DNA from: Promineifilum sp.
GTDB taxonomy: Bacteria; Chloroflexota; Anaerolineae; Promineifilales; Promineifilaceae
Length of the DNA stretch: 64,000 nucleotides
Assembly (NCBI GenBank): GCA_020634335.1
Contig: JACKBY010000004.1
Span: 143,235 to 207,234 of the forward strand
Reading direction: 5' to 3'
This document shows positions 1 through 8,265 of this stretch, piece by piece (positions within the stretch are counted from its first letter, which is position 1; every line of letters begins with the position of its first letter). Position numbers and translations under genes: made by a program. The notes below the pieces were generated by a model that saw only the letters and a list, made by a program, of their open reading frames with translations, did no database searches and had not been told where the DNA came from.

Positions 1-1
1 C

Positions 2-838
2 GGCCCGGCAGGCGATGTCTATAACTGGTTCGACCCCTGGAATGGCACGCTCTCGCCAACCGACATCGGCGGCCACGGCACGCACACGCTGGGCACGGTG
101 CTCGGCCGCTCGGTCGGCGTCGCCCCGGAGGCAACGTGGATCGGCTGCGTCAACCTGGCCCGCAATCTGGGTAATCCGCCCCGTTATCTCGACTGCCTAC
201 AGTTTATGCTCGCGCCCTTCCCACCGGCCGGCGATCCGGCTGTCGATGGCCGCCCGGAGCTGGGTGCGAACGTGCTGAACAATTCGTGGGGCTGCCCGGA
301 GATCGAGGGCTGTGACGCCGGCGCACTCTTGCCGGCGGTGCGCGCGCTGCGGGCAGCCGGGGTGTTCGTGGTGGCCTCGGCCGGCAACGACGGCGCGGCC
401 TGCGCGAGCATCACGGCCCCTATCAGCCTCTATGACGAAGTATTTACGGTGGGAGCGGTGGACAGCGACGGGCAGATCGCCCCGTTCAGCAGCCGCGGGC
501 CGGTGCAGGTTGACAGCAGCAACCGCATCAAGCCCGACGTGGTGGCCCCCGGCGTCGACGTTCTATCGTCCTTTCCGGGCGGGACGTACGCCTACAGCGA
601 CGGCACTTCGATGGCCGGGCCGCACGTGGCTGGGGTCGTGGCCCTCTTGTGGTCGGCCGACCCCACCCTCATCGGCGATGTTGACCGCACCGAGCGCATC
701 CTGACCGAGACCGCCCGTCCCCTGGGCGACGACTTGCCCGATGCATTACTGTGTGGCGACGCAGCGGGAGTGCCCAACAACGTCTTTGGCTACGGCCTCA
801 TCGATGCCTACGCGGCCATCGTCAGAGCAACTCGATGA
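2..838 (+). CDS. S8 subtilisin-family serine protease (5' end outside window)
   Basis: The reading frame is open from base 2, so the N-terminal part with any signal peptide and the catalytic Asp lies upstream of the window. The visible part begins just before the catalytic His motif (GGHGTHTLGT, near base 74). It contains the oxyanion-hole Asn (NNSWGCPE) and the nucleophile Ser in DGTSMAGPHVAGVVALLW. This order is that of an S8 subtilase, which in such bacteria is usually secreted and degrades extracellular protein; export is inferred here. After the Ser motif there is only a short tail, so no large C-terminal domain is attached. Its last 17 bases overlap the end of the convergent thiolase gene. 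Family assignment is firm; substrate is unknown. Confidence 0.93.
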   Translation, partial: GPAGDVYNWFDPWNGTLSPTDIGGHGTHTLGTVLGRSVGVAPEATWIGCVNLARNLGNPPRYLDCLQFMLAPFPPAGDPAVDGRPELGANVLNNSWGCPEIEGCDAGALLPAVRALRAAGVFVVASAGNDGAACASITAPISLYDEVFTVGAVDSDGQIAPFSSRGPVQVDSSNRIKPDVVAPGVDVLSSFPGGTYAYSDGTSMAGPHVAGVVALLWSADPTLIGDVDRTERILTETARPLGDDLPDALLCGDAAGVPNNVFGYGLIDAYAAIVRATR

Positions 839-2090
839 TCGTGGCCTCACCCTGCCCCACGCCGACGCACAACGTCGCCAACCCATAACGCATGGATTCG
901 CCCGCCGCCCGGCGTCGCTTCATCTCGTGCAGCAACGTCGTCAGAACCCGCGCCCCGGAGCAACCCAGCGGATGGCCCAGAGCAATCGCCCCCCCGTTGA
1001 CGTTGGTGATCTCCGGCCGCATCCCCAGTTCGCGCATCACCGCCAGCGACTGCACAGCAAAAGCCTCATTCAACTCGATGAGATCGATGTCATCCAGCGT
1101 TAGGCCGGCGCGAGCCAGCGCCTTACGCGTCGCCGGAACCGGCCCCAGCCCCATCGTTCGCGGGTCGACACCGGCCGCGGCCGACCCCACCCAGCGCGCC
1201 AGCGGTTGAAGCCCCAACGCCGCGGCCTTTTCGGCCGACATCACCAACAGCGCCGCCGCCCCATCGTTCAGGCCGCTGGAGTTGCCGGCCGTCACCGTGC
1301 CGCCCTGCCGGAAGGCGGGCCTCAGCTTTGCCAGCGTCTCCAGGCTCGTGTCCAGCACGTAGCCGTCGTCCGCCGGCCGGATTCGCGGGTGCTCATCGGT
1401 ATCGAAGACGATGGGATCGCCCCGGCGCTGGGGAAACATGACGGGCACGATCTCCTCGCGGAAGTAACCCCTGTTGATCGCCTCCAGGGCGCGCCGCTGG
1501 CTTTCCAGGGCAAATGCGTCCTGCTCCTCGCGGGTAATTTCCCCGCCGGCCACGCCGCCCTCGCAGCTCAACTGATAGATGTTCTCGGCCGTTTCGCCCA
1601 TGGCCTCCAGCGGAAACAGCGCTTCCATTCTGGGATTGGGGTAACGCCAGCCCAGAGTGGTATCCCAGGCGGTGACGTTGCCCGACGGGCCAAAGGCGCG
1701 GCTGTTTTTGGGCAGCGAGTAAGGCGCGCGGGTCATGGACTCGACGCCGCCGGCGACGTAGACGTCGCCCTCGCCACTACGGATGGCCCGCGCCGCCTGG
1801 TTGACCGCGTTCAGGCCGCTTGCGCACAGGCGATTGATCGTGACGCCGGCCACGGCGTGGGGCAAGCCGGCCAACAGCGCCCCCATTCGGGCCACATTGC
1901 GGTTGTCCTCGCCGGCCTGATTGGCGCAGCCGAAATACACTTCCTCGATCATGGCGGGATCGATGCCCGTGCGGGCCACGATCTCCTCGATGACCAGCGC
2001 GGCCATATCGTCGGGCCGCATGGCGGATAGCGCGCCGGCGTGGCGGCCGATGGCTGTCCGCACGCCGTCGATGATGACGACATCTTTCAT
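822..2090 (-). CDS. Acetyl-CoA acyltransferase (thiolase), PcaF-like
   Basis: This 422-aa thiolase would catalyse CoA-dependent cleavage of a 3-oxoacyl-CoA, or the reverse condensation. Visible residues are the acyl-accepting Cys89 (INRLCASGLNAV), His373 in GGAIALGHPLGCSGAR and the second catalytic Cys408 (CVGVGQGEA). The segment AWDTTLGWRYPNP resembles 3-oxoadipyl-CoA thiolases (PcaF) more than biosynthetic acetoacetyl-CoA thiolases, so beta-ketoadipate-type or degradative substrates are possible. It is slightly longer than the usual 390-405 aa. The start is supported by a GAGGTAGG ribosome site just upstream. No other beta-oxidation or aromatic-degradation genes lie next to it, so the pathway cannot be fixed from context. 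Confidence 0.9.
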   Translation of the reverse strand: MKDVVIIDGVRTAIGRHAGALSAMRPDDMAALVIEEIVARTGIDPAMIEEVYFGCANQAGEDNRNVARMGALLAGLPHAVAGVTINRLCASGLNAVNQAARAIRSGEGDVYVAGGVESMTRAPYSLPKNSRAFGPSGNVTAWDTTLGWRYPNPRMEALFPLEAMGETAENIYQLSCEGGVAGGEITREEQDAFALESQRRALEAINRGYFREEIVPVMFPQRRGDPIVFDTDEHPRIRPADDGYVLDTSLETLAKLRPAFRQGGTVTAGNSSGLNDGAAALLVMSAEKAAALGLQPLARWVGSAAAGVDPRTMGLGPVPATRKALARAGLTLDDIDLIELNEAFAVQSLAVMRELGMRPEITNVNGGAIALGHPLGCSGARVLTTLLHEMKRRRAAGESMRYGLATLCVGVGQGEATIIELL

Positions 2091-2247
2091 GTCCTACCTC
2101 TTTGTTTAATCCGACGAACACGACAGCCGCTCTTTGCCGCCGCGCGTTCACCGTCTAGAATAGTCGCATGACTAAACGGATTGTATCCCGACACGTCCAT
2201 ACCTGACAGGGATTAGACGAGAGTCGCTTAAATCGGAGAATAATTTC

Positions 2248-2907
<660 letters not shown>

Positions 2908-2928
2908 GCACCGGTCGACAACAAAACA

Positions 2929-2953
2929 CCCCCACCGGACAGTCCGATGGGGG
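2929..2953 (-). terminator. Intrinsic terminator, convergent gene pair
   Basis: The stem CCCCCACCGGAC pairs with GTCCGATGGGGG with one mismatch. On the minus strand it is followed by a T-rich run (tgttttgttg). It fits the end of the leftward secreted-protein gene that stops at 3012, and could also work for the HD gene arriving from the left. Confidence 0.7.
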
Positions 2954-3011
2954 CTGCAAACGTTAATAAGGGATGCGCCTAACCGTTAACCGGCCGGGCA
3001 CAGCCAATGGC

Positions 3012-3785
3012 CTACGGACCCCAGGCGCGCAGGCGGATGGCGTCTACGTATGCGCCTTCATAACCGTAACTGACGATATAGTCGCTGTAGAAGCCCCAGG
3101 AGAAGACGAATCCAGGATCGTCCAGGAAATTCTGGCCCTGGAAATTCTTCAGATCGATCTTGGTGAAGCGCCACTTGTTGTTGGTGGAGCCGGTATGGGC
3201 ATCGCAGTAGAAGTAGTACCCCTCATGCGAGGCGCACATCAGGAAATAATCATACCCGTATTCGGAGTCGTTCTTCCAGTGGAACTGGAGTCTGGCCCGA
3301 CGCGCCCCTTGCAGGTCCATCGGATAGTCCATCCAGGTGTCCATATTGTCGACGTAGTACGGGAAGTAGCCGGGATCGTAGCCCCAGTAGCAGCCTGCCG
3401 CCGGCCAGGCACTGTACAGGCCGTAACGCTGCATGTAATTAGTGGTGCCCCAGCACACATCAATGCCTGAGAAATCCCACACGATCCAGTTGCCGTCCGG
3501 CCACGGCCCTTCGAAACCTTCCTTCAACAGCCCATAAACGGCATTCGGCTGGATGCCCAGCGCGGCGGGGGCGTTGGCGCGTGGCGCAGCGGCGGGGGCA
3601 TCCGCCTTGGGAGCGCCGATAGGAGCGCCGAGCGCGGCCTGAACCTGCGGCCCGACCGGCTGACGGCGGTCGATCGTAAACGAAATAACCTTCTCCGGTT
3701 TTGCCCGATTCTGCGCCATGGCCAGCGCCGGAACCATCGCCAAGAGAAGCAGAACAACGACGAGAACAACCAACTTCGGTTTCAT
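3012..3785 (-). CDS. Small secreted protein with MAM/immune-inhibitor-A-like domain
   Basis: The 257-aa product starts with a clear Sec signal peptide (MKPKLVVLVVVLLLLAMVPA, cut likely after AMAQ). An Ala/Pro-rich spacer follows to about residue 80, then one aromatic-rich beta domain. That domain opens with EGFEGPWPDGNWIVWD and CWGTTNYMQRYG and contains DYPMDLQGARRARLQFHW, a pattern known from the jelly-roll (MAM-like) part of immune inhibitor A and related secreted peptidases. No catalytic motif is visible, so it may be a binding or structural exoprotein. The start is set by an AGGAAGG ribosome site; an in-frame upstream start at 3839 would bury the signal peptide. It is unusually rich in Tyr and Trp. 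Confidence 0.75.
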   Translation of the reverse strand: MKPKLVVLVVVLLLLAMVPALAMAQNRAKPEKVISFTIDRRQPVGPQVQAALGAPIGAPKADAPAAAPRANAPAALGIQPNAVYGLLKEGFEGPWPDGNWIVWDFSGIDVCWGTTNYMQRYGLYSAWPAAGCYWGYDPGYFPYYVDNMDTWMDYPMDLQGARRARLQFHWKNDSEYGYDYFLMCASHEGYYFYCDAHTGSTNNKWRFTKIDLKNFQGQNFLDDPGFVFSWGFYSDYIVSYGYEGAYVDAIRLRAWGP

Positions 3786-4160
3786 GGTTTTCCTTCCTGA
3801 TTTGAAGTAACGAACTACATGATTGGAATCAGTAACCACGAAGAGACGCTCGCAGAGCGCGTTGGGGGCCCCCTTTCAGACCATTCGCTATCCTCCCTAC
3901 CCACGTCTTCGCCATGGGCTTTATTACTTAGTGTGCCTTGTACGACTCCTGTGGAGAGCCAAGTACGAAGCCCCACAATACACGAGATTATATAATCAAC
4001 TACAGAGTAGCCAGGCGCCCCCCTGGAACATGCACTCAGTATAGATCAAAAAACCGGTGACGTAAATTAGGCTTTATACATATCATTTGACCCTTGACAA
4101 ACAATCAATTAGGTAATATGTACATGATCATTCTACTCAGTCACCAAAAGGCCACCAATA
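3786..4160. other. AT-rich intergenic region between secreted-protein gene and hutH
   Basis: About 375 bases without a gene, clearly more AT-rich than the rest of the window from about 3940 onward. It contains one minus-strand promoter candidate (4073-4100) and would give the leftward secreted-protein gene a leader of roughly 280 nt. I could not fold the leader reliably by eye, and I recognise no known riboswitch in it. Confidence 0.6.
4073..4100 (-). promoter_or_regulatory. Candidate promoter for the secreted-protein gene
   Basis: On the minus strand TTGTCA and TATAAA are separated by 16 bases. It points toward the gene starting at 3785, with a long leader between. No other leftward promoter candidate looked better in this gap. 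Confidence 0.4.
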
Positions 4161-5717
4161 CTACACTTTCATTCTCAAGTGTGACTCGACAGATCGCTTA
4201 ATGAGGCCTTCAGAAACCACCTGTCGGGCGGCCTCGATGTAAGGGGACAAGGCCACGTCCGACTGCAAAAAAGGGATGCGCTCGCGGAGCAAACGGTAGG
4301 CGACACCCGTACCCTCGCCCAAATCCGTGGGGGTCAGGCCCATCTCCCGGTAACGAAAATCGATCCCTTGTGCGGCCAACAGTAGTTCAATGCCCACAAT
4401 CGTTTCGACGTGGGTCAGGATTTGCCCCGCCTGGCGCACAGCGGCCGCGCCCATGCTGACGTGATCCTCCACATTGGCGCTGGTGGGAATTGTGTCCGCA
4501 CTGGACGGGTGAGCCAGCACCTTGTTTTCCGAGGCCAGCGCCGCGGCCGTATACTGCGCCATCATCAGCCCGCTTTCCAGCCCGCCGTTGGCCGTCAGAA
4601 ACATCGGCAACACCCCGCCGTTGCTATCAGCGTCCACCAGCCGAGCGCAGCGCCGCTCGCTCATGTTGCCCAGTTCTGTCAACCCCAGCGCGGCATAGTC
4701 CATAGCCAGGGCCACCGGCTCCCCATGGAAATTCCCGGCCGAGACGACGTCGATTTCCCCGGCCTCATCGACGAAAATGATGGGGTTATCGTTAACTGTA
4801 TTCAGTTCGATGTCGATCACCCATTGAGCGTAGGCAATCGAATCGCGCACCGCGCCGTGGACCTGGGGCACGCAGCGCAAGGTATAGGGGTCTTGCACGT
4901 TGTTGGGGTCATCGCGGCGCAGGAAACGGCTCCCGGCCAGGACCAGCCGCAGGAAATCGGCGCAATTGATCTGTCGGGGATGGGGCCGCAAAGCGTGGAC
5001 GCGAGCATCATAAGCGCGATCCGTACCGTGCAGAGCCTCCAGCGACAGGCATGCCGCAATGTCGGCCGTCAGAACCAGGTTGATCGCTCGCCGGGCGAGT
5101 AATGCCCCCATGCCGACCATCTGGGCCGTGCCATTGAGCAGCGCCAATCCCTCCTTGGCTTCCAACTCGATCGGTTGCAGCCCGGCCGCGGCCAACCCCG
5201 CGCCGCCGGGCATCGATTTACCTCCAACCCGCACCTCTCCCTCGCCAATGACGACCAGCGCCAGATGGGCCAGCGGAGCCAGATCACCGCTGGCCCCCAA
5301 CGACCCCTGCGACGGGATGCGGGGGACAATGCCGGCGTTGAGCATGTCGAGCAGCAAGCGCACGATCGATGGCCGCGCGCCGGAGTGGCCGATTGCCAAG
5401 GTATTGGCGCGCGCCAGCATCATGGCCCGCACCACATCATCGGGCAGATCCGGCCCCACGCCCACCGCGTGACTGCGTACAAGGTTCAATTGCAACTGCC
5501 GAACCTCGTCGGCGGAGATCAGGCGATCCTTGAAGCGCCCAAAACCGGTAGTTATCCCGTAGACGGCCCGTTCCTCGGCCACCAGGCGCTCCACCGCGGC
5601 GCGGGAACGCTCCATCCGAGGCACAGCCGCGGGGTCCAGGGCGACCGGCCGGCCGGCGGCCACCGCCACGACGTCATCAATACGCAAGTTTTCCCCGGAG
5701 ACAAGTAATGGATCCAT
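4161..5717 (-). CDS. hutH: Histidine ammonia-lyase
   Basis: The 518-aa enzyme removes ammonia from L-histidine to give urocanate, the first step of histidine use. The self-formed MIO cofactor triad Ala142-Ser143-Gly144 is visible in SQGSLGASGDLAPLAH, and the catalytic Tyr53 loop reads YGITTGFG. The length matches bacterial HutH (about 505-515 aa). An aromatic-amino-acid lyase of the same fold is the alternative, but the overall pattern is of the bacterial histidine enzyme. No hutU, hutI or hutG lie nearby, so the rest of the pathway must be elsewhere. The ATG follows a TATAAT box by only 6 nt, so the mRNA is probably leaderless. Confidence 0.92.
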   Translation of the reverse strand: MDPLLVSGENLRIDDVVAVAAGRPVALDPAAVPRMERSRAAVERLVAEERAVYGITTGFGRFKDRLISADEVRQLQLNLVRSHAVGVGPDLPDDVVRAMMLARANTLAIGHSGARPSIVRLLLDMLNAGIVPRIPSQGSLGASGDLAPLAHLALVVIGEGEVRVGGKSMPGGAGLAAAGLQPIELEAKEGLALLNGTAQMVGMGALLARRAINLVLTADIAACLSLEALHGTDRAYDARVHALRPHPRQINCADFLRLVLAGSRFLRRDDPNNVQDPYTLRCVPQVHGAVRDSIAYAQWVIDIELNTVNDNPIIFVDEAGEIDVVSAGNFHGEPVALAMDYAALGLTELGNMSERRCARLVDADSNGGVLPMFLTANGGLESGLMMAQYTAAALASENKVLAHPSSADTIPTSANVEDHVSMGAAAVRQAGQILTHVETIVGIELLLAAQGIDFRYREMGLTPTDLGEGTGVAYRLLRERIPFLQSDVALSPYIEAARQVVSEGLIKRSVESHLRMKV

Positions 5718-5723
5718 GGCGCG

Positions 5724-5729
5724 ATTATA
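5724..5729 (-). promoter_or_regulatory. hutH -10 box, leaderless-type
   Basis: TGTTATAAT on the minus strand is an extended -10 element. It ends 6 nt before the hutH ATG, putting the transcription start at or next to the start codon. No good -35 is visible at the expected distance. Confidence 0.6.
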
Positions 5730-5765
5730 ACAGAGGCATCGTTTTCGTCTTTTATCGGGCCGAGG

Positions 5766-5771
5766 TACAAT
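5766..5771 (+). promoter_or_regulatory. holB -10 box, leaderless-type
   Basis: TACAAT is followed by six bases and then the holB ATG. There is no Shine-Dalgarno sequence, which fits leaderless initiation. Confidence 0.5.
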
Positions 5772-5777
5772 TCACTC

Positions 5778-6797
5778 ATGAATTCTCTTGCGGCGGGTTG
5801 GCGAAAGATCGTCGGCCATGAATGGGCCGTGCGGTTACTAGCCAGCTCGCTCCTCCACGATCGCGCCGGACATGCCTATCTCATCACCGGGCCGGAACAG
5901 ATCGGCAAGATGACGCTGGCCCGCACCGTGGCCCAAGCCCTGAATTGCACGGCCGAAGCCCATCTTCGCCCTTGTGGTGAGTGCCGCGCCTGTGGCCTCA
6001 TTCAGATAGACAAGCACCCCGACGTGCGCGTCATCTTGCCCGAAGTCAGCGACCGCGGCGCGCAATCGATCAGAATCGACGCCATCCGCCGGTTGCAACA
6101 GGACTTGAGTCTGTCGGCCTACGAGGCACGTTATAAGATAGCCATGCTGAAGCGGTTCGACACGGCCAATCTGAACGCCGCCAACGCCTTTCTGAAGACG
6201 TTGGAAGAGCCGCCGAGCAACGTGATATTGCTATTGACCGCCACGGATGGCGACACACTGCTGCCCACGATTACGTCGCGCTGCCGCACAATCGGCCTGC
6301 GGCCCATTCCCACGGACTTAATCGAAGAAACGCTGATGACTCGCCACCACGTTCAACCCAAAGAGGCAAACTTATTGGCGAACCTGGCTGACGGCCGCCT
6401 GGGATGGGCCGTGCGTGCCCACGAGGAACCCGCGCTCTTGCAACAGCGGCACACCCAACTGGACACCCTGCACCAGGCACTGCGCGGCACGGTGGTCGCC
6501 CGCTTCGCTTTGGCCGAGTCGCTGGCCCGCAAGACAGATACACTCCCGCCACTGTTGCGCACGTGGCTCAGTTGGTGGCGCGATCTGACCCTGCTGGCCT
6601 ACGGCCGCCGGTCGGGACAAACAATCAGCAATATCGATGAAATCGAACTGCTGAACGAGTTGGCCGGGCAGTTCCCGCGCGACGCCGTGCTGGCCTCCCT
6701 GCAACAGACAAACGCAGCGTTACGACAGTTAGGTCAAAACGCCAACGCGCGGCTCGTACTCGAAAACGTCATGTTGACCTATCCACACCCGGCCTGA
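5778..6797 (+). CDS. holB: DNA polymerase III subunit delta'
   Basis: The 339-aa AAA+ protein is the delta' subunit of the clamp loader that places the beta sliding clamp on DNA. It has an N-terminal P-loop-like motif (GPEQIGKMTLA), in which Met replaces the usual Ser/Thr after Lys. The zinc-module cysteines are ALNC, PCGECRACG, and the sensor-1 region ends with TSRCRTIGL, the SRC motif that acts on the neighbouring ATPase. Roughly residues 200-335 form the delta' tail that builds the collar. Delta' often does not hydrolyse ATP, so the modified P-loop is not unusual. It precedes an M50-like membrane gene by 18 bp and may be co-transcribed with it. Confidence 0.9.
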   Translation: MNSLAAGWRKIVGHEWAVRLLASSLLHDRAGHAYLITGPEQIGKMTLARTVAQALNCTAEAHLRPCGECRACGLIQIDKHPDVRVILPEVSDRGAQSIRIDAIRRLQQDLSLSAYEARYKIAMLKRFDTANLNAANAFLKTLEEPPSNVILLLTATDGDTLLPTITSRCRTIGLRPIPTDLIEETLMTRHHVQPKEANLLANLADGRLGWAVRAHEEPALLQQRHTQLDTLHQALRGTVVARFALAESLARKTDTLPPLLRTWLSWWRDLTLLAYGRRSGQTISNIDEIELLNELAGQFPRDAVLASLQQTNAALRQLGQNANARLVLENVMLTYPHPA

Positions 6798-6815
6798 AGA
6801 TGGCTAATTGGGACG

Positions 6816-7385
6816 ATGCGAATGAAAGAACGACACATGATGGGCAAAATTGGCGACCTTCACGTCACGGCCGATCGGTCAGCGGCGGGGGGATTCCTGT
6901 TGTTGTGGGCTGTCTTCAGTTTACTCGGCCGGGGCCTCTATCACCTGCGGCCTCGGGCCGCCATCACCGGGGGCCTGTTAGCCACCGGGCTGCATTTCCT
7001 GTCGGAATTGTGGCACCAGATGGGTCACGCCCGCGCCGCCGAGCATACCGGGTTCCCCATGACCGGCATCCACCTCTGGGGTATGCTGGGCACTTCGATC
7101 TATCCTCCCGATGAACCCGAGCTGCCGGACGAACTTCACATCGAGCGGGCCTTGGGCGGACCACGAGCCAGCGCAGGCCTCGCCCTCGCCGCGATGCTGG
7201 TGGCGTTCATCGTTCGTCCAGTCGGCCGCACGGCTCTGATGGTGGCGTCGCTGTTCGCGCTGGATAACCTGTTCATCTTTAGCGCAGGCGCGTTGCTGCC
7301 CTTGCCCTTTCTGGAAACGGATGGCGCCATCATACAGCGCTATCGACAAGCCTATCGCAAGCGAATGGTCGTCATTCAGGAGTAG
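6816..7385 (+). CDS. M50-like membrane protein with altered HEXXH (likely inactive)
   Basis: The 189-aa protein has three to four hydrophobic stretches (about 25-40, 48-62, 125-142 and 150-170). A site-2-protease-like motif is present, but reads HQMGH at 67-71 where active M50 enzymes have HEXXH. The distal motif LPLPFLETDG matches the family's N-x-P-x-x-x-x-DG element, keeping the Asp but having Ala in place of Asn. The catalytic Glu is therefore missing, so it is probably a non-proteolytic relative that binds or chaperones membrane proteins. Several ATG codons lie close together at the start and the true one is uncertain. The stop overlaps the next gene's GTG by one base, a sign of translational coupling. 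Confidence 0.65.
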   Translation: MRMKERHMMGKIGDLHVTADRSAAGGFLLLWAVFSLLGRGLYHLRPRAAITGGLLATGLHFLSELWHQMGHARAAEHTGFPMTGIHLWGMLGTSIYPPDEPELPDELHIERALGGPRASAGLALAAMLVAFIVRPVGRTALMVASLFALDNLFIFSAGALLPLPFLETDGAIIQRYRQAYRKRMVVIQE

Positions 7386-8197
7386 TGAGGGCTGTGACGA
7401 ATTCTGAAGCCACGCTGGATGCGCTCCTCAATTTTGCTCTCGACGCAACCTGGCAGGCGGGCCGGGTGACGCTGGCCTATTTCCAGACCGGTCTGGTGGC
7501 CGAACGCAAGGCCGACAACTCGCCGGTCACCATCGCCGACCGCGAGGCGGAACAAAAGCTGCGCCGGCTCATCCAAACACGGTGGCCCGATCACGCCCTT
7601 ATCGGCGAGGAATACGGCCAGGCCGCCGGGGATGCCGGCGACACCTCTTATACCTGGATCATCGATCCCATCGACGGCACCAAATCGTTCGTCAGCGGCG
7701 TGCCGCTCTACGCTGTGCTGCTCGCTCTGGTTAAGGACAACGAGCCATTGCTGGGCGTAATGCATTTCCCCGGACTAAACGAAACGGTCTATGCGGCGCG
7801 CGGGCGCGGCTGCCACTGGAACGGCCGCCGGGTCCATGTCTCCCGGGTTTCTCGCCTGTCCGATGCCGTCCTGCTGGCCAGCGACCTCAACACGCTTGCA
7901 TATGCCCAATTCGGCCGGAGCGCCGGCTTCCAGCGCCTGATGGAGTCCACCTACATCCAGCGCACCTGGGGCGATGCCTACGGCTATGCGCTGGTCGCCA
8001 CCGGCCGCGCCGAGGTGATGCTCGATCCAGTTATGGCCGTATGGGATTGCGGCCCGCTGCAAGTCATCCTCGAAGAAGCAGGCGGCACATTCACGGACTG
8101 GAAGGGGACGCCGACTATATGGGGCGAGGAGGCCATTGCCACCAACGGCGTGTTGTTCGACCAGGTCATGGCAATTGTGGGCGAAGGGAGCGCCTGA
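7385..8197 (+). CDS. Inositol monophosphatase family protein (histidinol-phosphatase-like)
   Basis: The 270-aa Mg-dependent phosphatase shows the family's metal-binding motifs: GEEYGQ for the first Glu, WIIDPIDGTKSFVSGVP for the DPIDGT metal site, and the C-terminal WDCGPLQVILEEAGGTF. The substrate may be myo-inositol 1-phosphate, histidinol phosphate or a nucleotide such as pAp; the TKSFVSG variant of the loop is common among histidinol-phosphatase (HisN-type) members, which I favour weakly. It starts with GTG within the TAG stop of the upstream gene. No histidine biosynthesis gene is nearby. Confidence 0.85.
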   Translation: MRAVTNSEATLDALLNFALDATWQAGRVTLAYFQTGLVAERKADNSPVTIADREAEQKLRRLIQTRWPDHALIGEEYGQAAGDAGDTSYTWIIDPIDGTKSFVSGVPLYAVLLALVKDNEPLLGVMHFPGLNETVYAARGRGCHWNGRRVHVSRVSRLSDAVLLASDLNTLAYAQFGRSAGFQRLMESTYIQRTWGDAYGYALVATGRAEVMLDPVMAVWDCGPLQVILEEAGGTFTDWKGTPTIWGEEAIATNGVLFDQVMAIVGEGSA

Positions 8198-8245
8198 CCC
8201 CATCCTTGGGGAGCCGCGACGTTATGGCGCGTCCGGCCTTTGTGC

Positions 8246-8251
8246 TACAAT
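8246..8251 (+). promoter_or_regulatory. Extended -10 box for the YfhO gene
   Basis: TGCTACAAT has the TGn extension. It lies 14 nt before the ATG at 8266, predicting a leader under 10 nt and supporting that ATG as the true start. Confidence 0.5.
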
Positions 8252-8265
8252 CCGGCCTCATTCCT

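Noticed and set aside
1206..2030. Long plus-strand open frame across the thiolase gene
   Set aside because: It is antisense to an intact thiolase with all catalytic residues; its own translation has no recognisable domain. High-GC codon structure explains it.
2091..2247. TACAAT on the minus strand near 2180 as thiolase promoter
   Set aside because: No convincing -35 and a 90-nt leader; too weak to list.
4094..4122. Plus-strand TTGACA with TATGTA 17 bases on
   Set aside because: It points into the 3' end of hutH on the opposite strand, with no rightward gene behind it. The minus-strand reading of the same AT-rich region fits a gene better.
8041..8265. N-terminal extension of the YfhO-type protein into the phosphatase gene
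   Set aside because: The extension lies in another frame of the phosphatase, is Arg/Gly-rich without domain, and the promoter-like box is downstream of it.
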